Below, piece after piece: positions 23,720 to 34,350 of a stretch of DNA of 64,000 bases (position 1 is its first letter; the number at the start of each line of letters is the position of its first letter). The DNA lies in NCBI GenBank assembly GCA_023333565.1, contig JAJKFH010003762.1, positions 3,100,001 through 3,164,000 of the forward strand, read 5' to 3'. Source of the stretch: Puffinus mauretanicus. Its lineage: Eukaryota; Chordata; Aves; Procellariiformes; Procellariidae. Both the position numbers and the translations under genes were made by a program. The notes beneath the pieces are model-generated. The model was not told the DNA's origin. It made no database searches and worked only from the letters and a program-made list of their open reading frames with translations.

Positions 23720-26700
23720 TCCAACTGGAGGTTAAAAGGTTGGCATTTATAAAAATGGCCAAACCCCCATGGATTACCTATGGACTCTCCCCTGCATGAG
23801 AATGTGACCGTGGACAAAGAGCCCAAGGTAACGTCAGGATGGCTTCAAGCTCGGGCACGTGGTTCTACCTCTCATTGTGCATAATACATGAAAAAGACCT
23901 GCTGCCTTTTCATTTCACAATGACCAATCTGAAATTTTCTACTGCAAGGAGAAAGAGTGATTTTAAAACTCTCTTTCCACTTCTTCAATCTTTTTTCATA
24001 ACTTGTCATCATTATTTTTTTGTCCTAACATTTGCCGTACGACTGGAGGTTTGGGTTTTTTAGACAAAACCAGGAATGTCTACAGGGATGGATAGAAGCT
24101 GACCTGTTTATTGACTTTCATTTTATTGTCTGCTAGTTGGTCCCAATTAAAAAAAAAAGAGAGCAAACATCAATTGGAGAAACAGTGTTGGTTAGGAAGA
24201 ACTATTTTTTTCTGTCACCTTTGAGAGTTTGTGACGGTGAGCAAAAGCAAATTAAACAGTAAAAGTATTGAGAGAGAAGTCTTCCTTTTATTTTTGTATT
24301 TCAGTAATTTGAAGATGTATACAATGTTGTGACAAATTATGTTAATCAACATCAATAAGAAATTTATTTTGTTTTGAAATTCATCTGTCTTCATGTTAAT
24401 TCCTATCTGATTTTTTTAATAAATGCCAGCCTTTTTCATTTTTACTTAGAATTCAATTAATAAGAAATAAACAAAGGAAGCCCCATGAGCACTTTTGTCT
24501 CCCGGTGGACGTAAAAATTTCAATTTAAGCTAAGATAATTTCCCATAAGTTTCAGAAACATAAATTTCCATAAGAGAGGTTGACAGGAAAGCATTTCACT
24601 ATCTGCAGGACCATTCAGGCTATCAGTAGGCTGCAGGTTTTTCAGTGTCCTTTTTGACTCCTGCCTCATATCTTTAAAGCATGTTCACATTATTTGTTGT
24701 CAGTACATGTATTCTATTTTAATTTTTATTAATTTTTATTGAACTGGGACATTATTTCAATGTTTCTTTATCAGTTTAATTACAAGCAAACATCTTGTCT
24801 GACTCGTTTCTGTGACATAGGTAACGGTTCACAAGATCTGGTAATTAATTAAAAAAAAGCTAAGAATATTTTTAAAAAATCAGGTTTAGAATTATAATTT
24901 GATCACATCCTGTTTCGTTTTTTCTGTTCCTGTGGATGAAGAATGATTTAAAGTCCTGCCCCTTCCTTGCCAGCAGGAGAATAGATTACTACGTAGCTTT
25001 TGGTATTTTCTTGGTTCTATCTTTTGAAGGAGAGGAGCGACTTCTTAGCAGCCCCTTTTTTCTATTCCAAGTCAAACCTTGCTATCTATATTACTTGTGC
25101 TATATGCATGTGACTATGGTTAAAAAGGAATGGCGGGTCAAATAAACAGTTCAGTTTTGCAACAAGCCTAGATACTGTGTGGTTTGCTCACGTAAGTCTT
25201 TCCGTTCTTTTCAGGGGAACTTGTATGTGCTTAATAATTTGCACTCTCTGGCTTTTAATATAGAAGCTCATTTTTTAAAGTTTACTAATTAATTATATGG
25301 TTAAGCAAGACTCTATCAATTGGAAAATTGTATTTCTTACTGTAAAAAATGTGAAAACCTACAATGGATGTATGCAATGCTGGTGATTAGTGCAAACTGA
25401 ACAACTCTGTGAAAAGGTTTTTTTTTGGAAACCATCTTCCAGCATGTCCTCTTTTTATGCATTTGGCAAAATTTTGTTTCACTTTTATTCCTGGATTGTC
25501 AGGGCCTGCTTCAAAGTCCACTGAATTTGATTACAACAATCATAGGTTGGACCCTTAATTTTTCTTGTCTGAAAAAAATAATTATGATTAAACAAATAAA
25601 GGTTTAAAACCAAAATCTAGTATATGTTGTTTACAAACTATCCAAAGCAGAATTAAAAAAAAAAACAAAACACAACACAAAACCAAGCAAAGCAATGGTC
25701 CGTTTTTTGAAAATTTAAATTGCCTGTATTGCTTTAATTCCAAACTCAGACAGAAGCAGACTTAGAACATTTTTTCTTTAGGAGTGTAAGTCAAATCCTT
25801 AATGCTAAAGTAGGAGGGTTTTTTGTATTTAATTTAACATACATTTTGTTATCGCTTGGCTCAATGCCTCAGGAGTCTGAGCCAAAGCTGTTATACTGTA
25901 ATATCCATGAGGTTCAGTTTTGTCTTTCACCTGCAATACTGTACTCTCAGTGTAATGCTAATGTGACTCCTGCAGTATAACAAAGAACCCATAATGACAG
26001 CAGCAGAGGGGCCTGAATGTCATTTACACCTATTTGCTATATCCAAGGTCAGCAAGAATGCACCTGCAAAACACTCGCACTGCACCCAGACTGGTTACAG
26101 GAAAATGAAATACTGAGATGAGATTATTTTGAATAAAAGATCTTTTTTTGCTTTTAAACTCCTGAAGGTCTTTGTACGAAAGATCATAATGAGATATTCA
26201 AGGTAAGCACGTGCATTTCTGTGGTAACAAAGAAGGAGACACATTTTGGAACAATGATAAAGAGTTGGAAAAAAAACATACTAAAGATGTTTAACATATT
26301 TATAAACATATAGCCAGAAACCTTGTTTCTTCATAGAATATTTCATACCTTGCCTGTTGATCGAGTAATAAAACCAACCAATTACTTTGGAACGGTTGCA
26401 GCAGAAGCAGGAAGACCGATCACTGCCTTTATTGCAAAGAGTGCAGCAAGTTCTCAGTTTTGTGAAAGGAATGAAAAGCAAACCGTGGTCTTCTAATGCA
26501 GTATCTTTTACTAAAGTATATTGAAAGACATCATAAATATGTTTTTAAAAATCAATACGTTGCATTCCTCTCTTTTCATTCTCTGTACCAGTCCAGAAGG
26601 ACAGTCCTGACCAGCAGAAACAGCGAAGATGCAACCAACTTCAAACAACAGTGTCTTTGGTGCAGTTGAACAATAAAGAATGAATCCGCATAGCAAAGCG

Positions 26701-26748
26701 CAGGGCACGGGCGGACATCTGTAACATATTGTTGCAGTAGCAGGAACT
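23720..26748. other. AT-rich unique DNA, no gene seen
   Basis: Strongly AT-rich, with low-complexity pieces: poly-A at 24149-24158, a TTTTTATT duplication near 24722-24740 and an A-rich CAAAA/CAACA tract at 25654-25696. A weak exon-like interval, 26168-26202, lies between a pyrimidine-rich TTAAACTCCTGAAG and AAG|GTAAGC. Nothing here resembles a known gene or mobile element. Confidence 0.5.
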
Positions 26749-27291
26749 GTGCATAAGGTGAAGCTTGTGGAAGTCAAGGGATGCGCGCCATGCCCCTGGC
26801 TTCATGGCTGTGCAGGACCAGCAGCTCCTGCAGGAGCCCCAGCGAGGAGCTGCTCAGGTCCCCGTGCTGCTGGGGCAGCAGCTGGATGCCATCTCCAGTG
26901 CTTCTGCTGGAGTATTCTGTCGCTGCAGCATCCCATCACCTCCCTGACCAAAGCTATCACCTCCTCCTCTGTCATTGCTCTAGGTTTAAACTGCCAGCCT
27001 CTGATAACCCGAGTTGTCTTGTCTGGAGCAGACCATGCAGCTCCCACATGCACGGCTCCTTTGCCAGGGGCTGACGATGAGGATGGGCCCATGTGTTGTA
27101 ACATCATTTATGTCCACTGCTGTTTTCTGGAGCCGCGTCTGTCTGGATTCACAAATGGTTGGGAATGAGGAGACCTTCCGGATTAGAGTCTCAGGGGAAT
27201 TTGGGATCTCCGAGGATGCAAAGCCTGGAAGGGGAGTAGGCAGCATCTTCCAGTCTGCTGGCACTCCAGAAGAAAGGCCTGTGAGTCTAGA
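26749..27291 (-). other. GC-rich, stop-poor island; possible decayed exon or pseudogene
   Basis: GC content rises sharply against the AT-rich surroundings. On the minus strand a strong acceptor (CTACTCCCCTTCCAG, ending at 27225) opens a frame of 78 codons, 27222-26986, with a CGSCMVC cysteine cluster near its end. A second minus frame begins with ATG at 27107 and runs 101 codons to 26802, including TEEEVIALVREVMG. A third frame continues after that point as LPQQHGDLSSSSLGLLQELL and ends at 26774. The frame change looks like one indel in a formerly continuous sequence, but I recognise no family. A plus-strand frame (26749-27168, GTG start) is also open, so stop-poor GC-rich composition alone may explain everything. 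Confidence 0.2.
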
Positions 27292-30200
27292 CTGAGATTT
27301 TAAAATGTAGATCTAGCCTGGGCCAATAACTATAACTAAAAATTCATTTCTGGTCAGAAAAGCTGTGATAGGAAGTTTTTACTAATAATATACACTGCTT
27401 CTGAAAGGAGAGGTCCCGCAGCAGGGAATGAAGATTTTCACCCTGCATTTGGTTAAGCAGAACTGACAGTGGTTTATTGGTGTCAGCCATAACACCATCT
27501 AGTGATTCCCCAAAATATTGCACCCCCTACCTACCCACAACCTCTGTTCTCCCCACTTCCATGGTGGGTCCAAATTATCATTTCTTCAGGAGCTCACAGC
27601 CTGCTTCAGAGAGCAAACCCTCTTGAATTTACAATTAAGATGGGTTTTAGACAGTGCTCTGCTAATATTTCAGTGCACTACATTTTACCTTTCAACAGGA
27701 ACATTTAATGTCCACTTCAGAGCAAATATTCATATATTCAAGCCTTTCGGTGGTTTCAGACTACAAGCAACACAAAATGGTAACAGATTTCCTGAATCTT
27801 TTTGTTTCTTTATGGACTGAAGCAGAAAAATTCAGAGCGAGGCAAATCTTATCTAATCTGAAGATAAATATTCATGAAAGGTAATCTGAAGGACATGGAT
27901 TTAAATAAGTTTGTAATTTAAGCTTGTAAAGTATTCTTCTATTCCCAGTCCAAAGCAAATTCTTAGTAGGCAGTTTAGTGTTGGTATTTTCAGGTAATAT
28001 ATACAGACTGGCAAAGCTATTCATGCATTTGTATAAAAGTAAGAAGAGGGACTACCCTTATATTTTGCATACAATATGAATGACTACATGATCTTTCAGT
28101 GATCATGGACTAACCAGTCTTTCAAGAATATAGATCAATTTGTTATCCATCACTGGTTTTTTTTGGAACTAGCACAGATTTGAGGAAGCCTTCTTGTCTG
28201 GAAATACAATGTTCACAGAATTTATTTTGATTTGCCCAAATTTATTTGATTATGCCCAAAGAAAATACCTAGAAACAGACATAACTGATGATCTGGCTTA
28301 GAGGAAACCCTTAGTTATATTGCATTCATCACCTGCCCCAAGTGACTTCACTGTATTTTTATGCTCAGCCACAGTCTGTTTCAGGTGCCAGCAGCTGGCA
28401 TATCCATCTCTGAATCTGAGTTTCTCTCCATTGCTGTATCTCCATTGCTGTATTTCCCTAGTCATAATATTATTCTCTGGAGACTGGGCATTGCCTTGCC
28501 AAATTTAATGAGGTTTTAGTCAAAACTCAGGCATAACTTTGCTGATGGAAGAACAGCTGAAACGTCCTGGGCATACCTCTTTGTTGCACAGAATGTTTTC
28601 CTGAGAATGAGAGGCTTGTTTGTATCAATTACTGACTGCCCTCTTGGATCCATTTAGACCCAAGCCCTTATTTAAATGCATTTACTATTTATCCATGCTT
28701 TTATCATAGAATGAGCTTGTATTAGCGGTTTCTGGTTTCACTTACATAAGGGTAGGATCCTGCTGCAGGAGTTTCATTTAGTGATGGCGACAAGTGCTAT
28801 GTGGCATGGCTCAGCTTGGCCATGTAAATAATCCAAGAGATTTAAAGAGCTCAGCCTGGTTAAATTATCACAAAGGAAAAAGATGACTGCATATATGTAT
28901 GCTTTTGGGGAAAAATGAGGTGCTGAGGGTGCTTTCATTTGATGAGGGAAGGTGTGCTACCAAGAGCCATTGTGGGGGAGTGGAAAGAAAAGGGTAGTTT
29001 TGCCACAACTGAATGTCTCTGAGACGTGGTGTCCTCTGGAAAGTGCATTGCAGTCAAAGGAAATTTATAGACTCAATGCATCAAGCAATAAGATTTAAGA
29101 ATGTGTAATACACAGAACAATAAACTAGAGCTGTATTTACATCCTTCATCTAAAATATTTAGTATAGCCTAAACTGCATATATAAATGTATACACAATCA
29201 GATACAGTCATTTACTCATATTCTTGATCATGGACTTAGATGCAGTTACAGCTCTCTCGTGCATGCCTTTTTCTATTTTTGGCATGGAGATTTTGTATGT
29301 TTTTTAGTCTCAAAGAGTCTTGCTAGCCAATCTGCCTTAGTGCAAGAAGGATATTTCATGGTGTTCATAGCGGAGGATTCACTTTAATCTTGTATTCCCC
29401 AGGAAAGCGCTGGGCTTTATGAAATGAATCTCTGTATCCTTCCATTACATCTTCTGGCTTAATGCTGGTAGCACTGGAAGTCAGATGGTTCCCAGTCTTA
29501 ATATCTACATGATCAATTTAAGATTCAGGCATGGTTTGAAAGCAAGCAGTAGTGGGACATTGTATCTGCAATTTAGAATTGTAAATATTTTATCTGCTTT
29601 AATGCATATACACATCTTGCACATTCATGACTAATCTGCAAAATGAGGCCAGTTTTTAGACAATGACTGTGGTAAGCTTGAATAGTTTTACCTGTTCAAA
29701 TATCTTTATGGATATTAAAATAATATGTGCCCTAAATATCAACTAATGTTTATCCTGGTGTCATTTCTCCATGCTGGTAACCTTTGTGAATACGCTGTGC
29801 TATTATAGCTGAGCCTTCTGTTATTTCTGTTCACGCAGCATTGTGTGTCCACTGCATCATTCCTTCTGTACTGTGACCCTGAGTCCACTGCATTGACTCT
29901 CTGAGATCTGCACATTTCCAATTTACCAGTCTTTTTTTAGACATTCATCTGTGTTTTGTGGTTTCACATACTTCCCACTGCTTCTTCTCTTTGTTTACAG
30001 CTTCATTGTCTGCTAGCTTTTGGCATAGATTTTTTTTAAAAATCTGCATAAACACTCAGTGAAGCGTTGTCTTCTGTTTAGACTTGGATTTTCAGTGGAA
30101 TTATGTTCCATTCCATGTGTTTTAACAGTGGCATATTTAAATCCATTGCATTTGAACCTTGATTTATTTCAAACGGAATGTAGTTCATGATTGACTCATG

Positions 30201-30381
30201 AATTTTCAAGGGTCGTGTTCCCTGTGGCCAACATTTCATATATATCAGTAAAAGCACAAACCTTACCTAGGAACATTAATTCTCTCCCAAGGTATTTTGT
30301 AGGTGCATTCAAATGTTACACTCTTACAGACTCTTTTGCTTTTGAATACTGGGATTACCTTTGGGATGACAAGAATACACA
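27292..30381. other. Unique DNA, no gene seen
   Basis: No recognisable exon or RNA gene. A 14-bp unit TCCATTGCTGTAT(C/T) is tandemly duplicated at 28427-28454. A short A/T hairpin, AGATTTTT/AAAAATCT, lies at 30027-30045. Open frames stay near or below 100 codons and resemble nothing known. Confidence 0.55.
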
Positions 30382-30454
30382 ATCATAGATTCATAGAATG
30401 GTTTGGGTTGGAAGGGACCTTAAAGATCATCTCGTTCCAGCCCCCCTGCCATGG
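30382..30454 (-). mobile_element. CR1 LINE, extreme 3' tail only (73 bp)
   Basis: The plus strand shows the reverse complement of a CR1 terminus: two degenerate CATAGAWT octamers, then GGTTTGGGTTGGAAGGGACC, then TTAAAGATCATCTCGTTCCAG and the C-run CCCCCCTGCCATGG. Homology stops there, so all coding sequence is missing. It shares this tail type with the large copy at 36380-38825. Very short tails like this result from early abortion of reverse transcription. Confidence 0.93.
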
Positions 30455-30464
30455 TCTATATTAA

Positions 30465-30516
30465 GCCTATTAACAGCATGCCATCACTAAAAAGTCTATT
30501 AATAGTATGTCACCAG
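30465..30516. repeat. Degenerate 29-bp tandem duplication
   Basis: The word GCCTATTAACAGCATGCCAT (30465-30484) is repeated as GTCTATTAATAGTATGTCAC from 30494. The two copies differ mainly by C/T and A/G transitions, so they look like an old duplication. It abuts the CR1 tail on its right side. Confidence 0.6.
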
Positions 30517-32043
30517 CTATTTTTTTCTCTTCAGCTAATATATGCATCTAAATATCTTTCTATACTTCAACAAAGACTAGCCAGTACCATTTCCACTTTT
30601 CACTTTTGATTCCAGAAGACTCTTAGAGCATCACTCTTCAAACATCCAGAAACTCTCCTTTTCCCAGGGAAGTGCTGTATTCCCAGAATTAATTGCCAGA
30701 GTTCTTCATTTGCAGACCCATCTCTTCTGTGGAGAGTGGTGCCCTGGTGGTACTTCCAGCATCATGTACAGTTGTGCTCACTGTCAGGTTTTGCTTTGTC
30801 TGCACAGGCATACTTGTAAGGAGCAGCTAATCCTAAACAGACATCCTAAGCAATCGAGGAAGAGAGAGAGAACTGCTTAGAACCAGAGTTTTCTGATGGT
30901 ATCTCGTTCAGTTTCCTGGTTGGCGTAAGTAGCTCATGTAACCTAGAAGAAATGCATATGACTAAGAGAAAGAATGTTGTAATGAAGATCTTGATGGGCA
31001 GGAAAAAGGGAGTGGAACAAGACAGGTGGGAAAGTATGCTGTGAAATCACCACAGAGGCCCAGACAACCACAGACACTAACACACAGTATGTTTTCCTTA
31101 AAAAAAAAAAAAGCAAAAGTGAGCACGGCTAGTTGGGGCTGTAGTGGCAGCAGCGAATCGTTCTGATGAGAAGGCAAGAGCTTTTGGTCCACTTCAATAA
31201 TCAGTCAAGACTGTATGAGCACTGTATATTTCAATTAATGATTGGGGAACTTCCATATGCGAAGAAGAATGACAGCATATCATAATGAACATCCCTGCCG
31301 TGGAGGCATCCAGTTGTGACTCAAAACTGAGATGAGAGGACCTTTGAGCATGCTCTATTGTCAGCTTAAAAGTGCAGGCAGGTGTTTATTATTCTTTGCA
31401 CCTTCTTGAAAGTAACAAAATGCAGGCTGGAACTTCAGCACAATGTTGCATCTCTAAAACCCACAAGGAGAAGAAACCTCTGCATGTTTCATTACATTTT
31501 TTAATTTTATATTTTATAAGATGCTGCAAGGTATGAAAAAGAAATCATAACTAAAGGTTAAAAAAAGGAAGAGGAAGGTGCATCATATCTGAAATTAAAA
31601 ATAAGAAAAAGTATAGTGGCGTTCATTACTGGAAAGAAAAAATTTTCAAAATCCATTTAAATGATTGGTTGGGAACAACATTGCCTAGAAAATATAAAGA
31701 GCAATTATATTATATATTTAAGGAATAAAGATAGCAATAAGACCACATTTACTGTGTAGGAAATAGCTGTAACTGACGAGTGGATAGAGCAGAAAGGTGG
31801 TCTTATGGTTAAAGGACAGCTTTGAGATATGAGAGATCTGGTGTTCTCCCTTGCCACATACGGGGGTTTTTTGCATCTTACGTTGGCTGCATATCTAAGC
31901 TCTTCACAGTTCTCTGTGTACATGCATTCATTTATAAGGAGCAAAAGAAAAGAAAAAAGGTCATTTTTTCAGAAAACACACAAAGATTGATGAATGCAGT
32001 GATTCCTTGGCTTAATCTGTATTTCCTGAACCTCCACATAGTT
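30517..32043. other. Unique AT-rich DNA, no gene seen
   Basis: No gene or mobile element recognised. There is a poly-A run at 31100-31112 and AT-rich low-complexity DNA around 31495-31520 and 31700-31720. Short frames (30962-31192 minus, 31705-31944 minus, 31822-32067 plus) have no supporting context. Confidence 0.55.
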
Positions 32044-32302
32044 TTACTTCATTTGCCTGTGGAATAAAGACTGTGGAATAAAGACCGCGAACACCAGTAG
32101 GAACAACCCTTCTGGCAGCGCAGAGCTACTGACGTGCGCATTACAGCAGCTGAGGAGCCAGCCAGCCCCTTTCCCTGCAGGGACTGAGTTTCGGGCCCGG
32201 ACCCAGGCTGCGTCTGCAGCGGATGGAAGAAGCGGCTCCTCCGTCTGCGTCAGCCCGACGCCGGGCTCTTCAGAAAGGGGACCCAAAGTGCCGTTCCCAT
32301 TG
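32044..32302 (-). other. CpG-rich patch with an 85-codon frame behind a strong acceptor
   Basis: About 200 bp (32085-32290) holds roughly 16 CpG dinucleotides in an otherwise CpG-poor AT-rich region, which suggests a small CpG island or GC-conserved exon. On the minus strand TTATTTCTGTTGTTTCCAG, ending at 32303, is an excellent 3' splice site. Immediately downstream one frame is open for 85 codons (32301 to a TAA at 32044); it contains SEEPGVGLTQTEEPLLPSAA near its start and FLLVFAVFI near its end. No ATG starts it, so it would need an upstream exon. The family is unknown. A promoter-associated CpG island without coding role is an equal alternative. Confidence 0.25.
32057..32084. repeat. Perfect 14-bp tandem duplication
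   Basis: CTGTGGAATAAAGA occurs twice head to tail. On the minus strand each copy reads TCTTTATTCCACAG, so the duplication places two identical acceptor-like sites 14 nt apart. On the plus strand each copy carries AATAAA. Confidence 0.9.
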
Positions 32303-33825
32303 CTGGAAACAACAGAAATAAGACCACTACTACTAACACGCTACATGTTACGTACCATTGACATAGTAGTGCCTCTGTCAGCAAAATCGACATCCCAATG
32401 GGCTTTTCTAACCTTAATAATCTGAACTATTTCTCTGCACCGAGACGTGTATACTCAGGCATGCAGAAAGCTGTCCTGTGTAGCCATACAATACCCTTCA
32501 CAGCCCCCCTGCTCAGCCTGTTTTGCTCATTTCAGTACAGCTGCCTCCAGTCCAGCAGAAAATGCATTAAAAGGGGCTTTTCATAGTAGGAACATTTCAC
32601 GTCTAACTGTCTTTAATATAAATCCATTTTTTTGCACACGTTTTCATAACACTGGCAGACTTGGAAGTCCCCAAAAGAAGGTATGTTCCACAGGGGCTTA
32701 CTCACTTCCCACCCCATCAAATGGAGTTGCTCTACTTACATGACAGTGGGACAATTTCTCAAAAGCGCTTAAGAATGCAGACACGTTGCCAGGGATAAAG
32801 AAGCAGGAGCGTGAATTTGTGGCATGTCGGTCAGTCTCTTGTGAGTGACTGTGCACGTGCTGGGACCCCAAGGGAAAGGGAAAGACGCCCGCTGGGTACA
32901 AGCGCACGTGTGAGGAGCAGCCACGGCACCACTGGTGTGCTACAAATTCACACCCCAGCTTCTCCCTGGAAGTTGGTCAGCTGCCCGTGGTCTCAGGGGA
33001 GCACAAGTCCAGTGTAAAAACCTGACTTTCCTGTTAGGAAACATAACTTTCAAGGCATTAATACTTCTCAGGCATTGTTGGTGGTAGTATGGTTGTGTTT
33101 TTTCTAATCCGAAGCATTGCAGGCTGAGCGAGCAGGAACATGGCTCAGAGTGGGAGGCGGTAATGAAGAGAAGGGGAGGGGGCTACATCTTCCTCTGCTC
33201 TTCAGTAAATCCATCTTTGTACTAACATGAATATCGTGATTAATAATAATAGCAGCTTATGACTGTTTTGAAAAATTGCATTGCTAGAAAATGAATGTTT
33301 CCAAGTTGCTCCAAGGAAGGAAGATTTAAGAGGGGGAAAAACATACACAGAACTGAATTTGAAACTATTTACAACTGTAAATGCTGACAGTAATTAGGAT
33401 GACTTGAGTATTTCAGTATGCTGTCCTTGTAGTACTTTACCCCCCTCTTCTGCTCTGCTAGAAAGAGTAGTGTTTTCTATCTTTGGCTAGGAAAATTTAG
33501 AAATTTATATATGATGAATATGACATGCTCATTATAGAGTGCCAACTGAAAGGGAACCAAATAAGAAAATCTGTGGTGCATATACCCACACTGAACCTCT
33601 TACGAATACTGCTATGGTAAAGAACTCTTCCTAGATGTTTTCTTTAATTTGTTTTATGTAATTTGAAAATTACAAAATTACGGACAGACAAGATAAGGAT
33701 ACTGAAGCTTTTGCAAAATAAGCTTTTACAGGAAAAGTTTCTTCTCTTTTTCACACAATAACTTTAAACGGGGGAACGATCAAAATTCCAGAGCAAACAA
33801 AACCTTCCTGACAAATGATGTCTTA
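32303..33825. other. Unique DNA, no gene seen
   Basis: No gene recognised. A second CpG-containing patch lies at about 32770-32950 with CACGTG words at 32855-32860 and near 32902. Frames at 32447-32743 and 32811-33017 (plus) have no family resemblance. Confidence 0.5.
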
Positions 33826-34200
33826 ATGTTTGATCAAGTTCAAGGCATTAACAGTATCATGCAGCATAATTTCTGCTTTCTTGAAAAACAATGGAGCTCA
33901 TTTAGAAATTGGAATTCCCTGGAGAATGCCATGGGAGTGCAGACTATTAATTACCTTGTTCTATTGTTATCTTTTGTTCAGAACAATAGTGCTTTTGAGG
34001 TCCTGTGGAATCTCTCTCCCCTGCAAGGTGTCGGGTTTTGATTAAGCATCATTTCATACAGTTCATTAACAATGTATCTTAAAATGAGCTTTTGATTGAA
34101 CATTTTTATTGGGCATTTAATATAATTTATGGTTTCTGTTGAAATTTCACATACAACATTTGCCAAGCTAGTTATTATATATTTTTCATTAAACAATGGT
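33826..34200. promoter_or_regulatory. Possible enhancer-like AT-rich block with homeodomain and SOX words
   Basis: The block contains TTAATTA-type and ATTAAC words (near 33848, 33947 and 34065), a long ATTTTTATTGGGCATTTAAT stretch near 34105, and a perfect inverted pair CTATTGTT/AACAATAG (33961-33968 and 33982-33989) of SOX-core type. Such composition is typical of conserved non-coding elements in developmental gene deserts. Conservation cannot be seen from one sequence, so this is inference only. Confidence 0.15.
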
Positions 34201-34308
34201 GTTTTACATTTTCTGAAAGGTCCTATTTTTTAAGTAGAGGAACAGATTATATAAAAATTGATTATGAATGCAGTATATCATGAAAATAGCCCTCCTGGCC
34301 ATATTTTA

Positions 34309-34350
34309 CTCCAGTGGAGCTACAGCACATAGGTGTATAAGCAGGTTCAT
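34309..34350 (+). repeat. Possible ancient amniote SINE remnant
   Basis: ACTCCAGTGGAGCTACAGCA followed by TAGGTGTATAAGCAGG resembles the recurrent amniote repeat text 'ccagtggagctacaccagtgtaa'. The match is short and a chance match is possible. Confidence 0.3.

Noticed and set aside
32057..32302. Endogenous retrovirus LTR, suggested by AATAAA words and a CpG-rich follow-on
   Set aside because: No TG...CA ends, no paired LTR, primer-binding site or retroviral coding text found.
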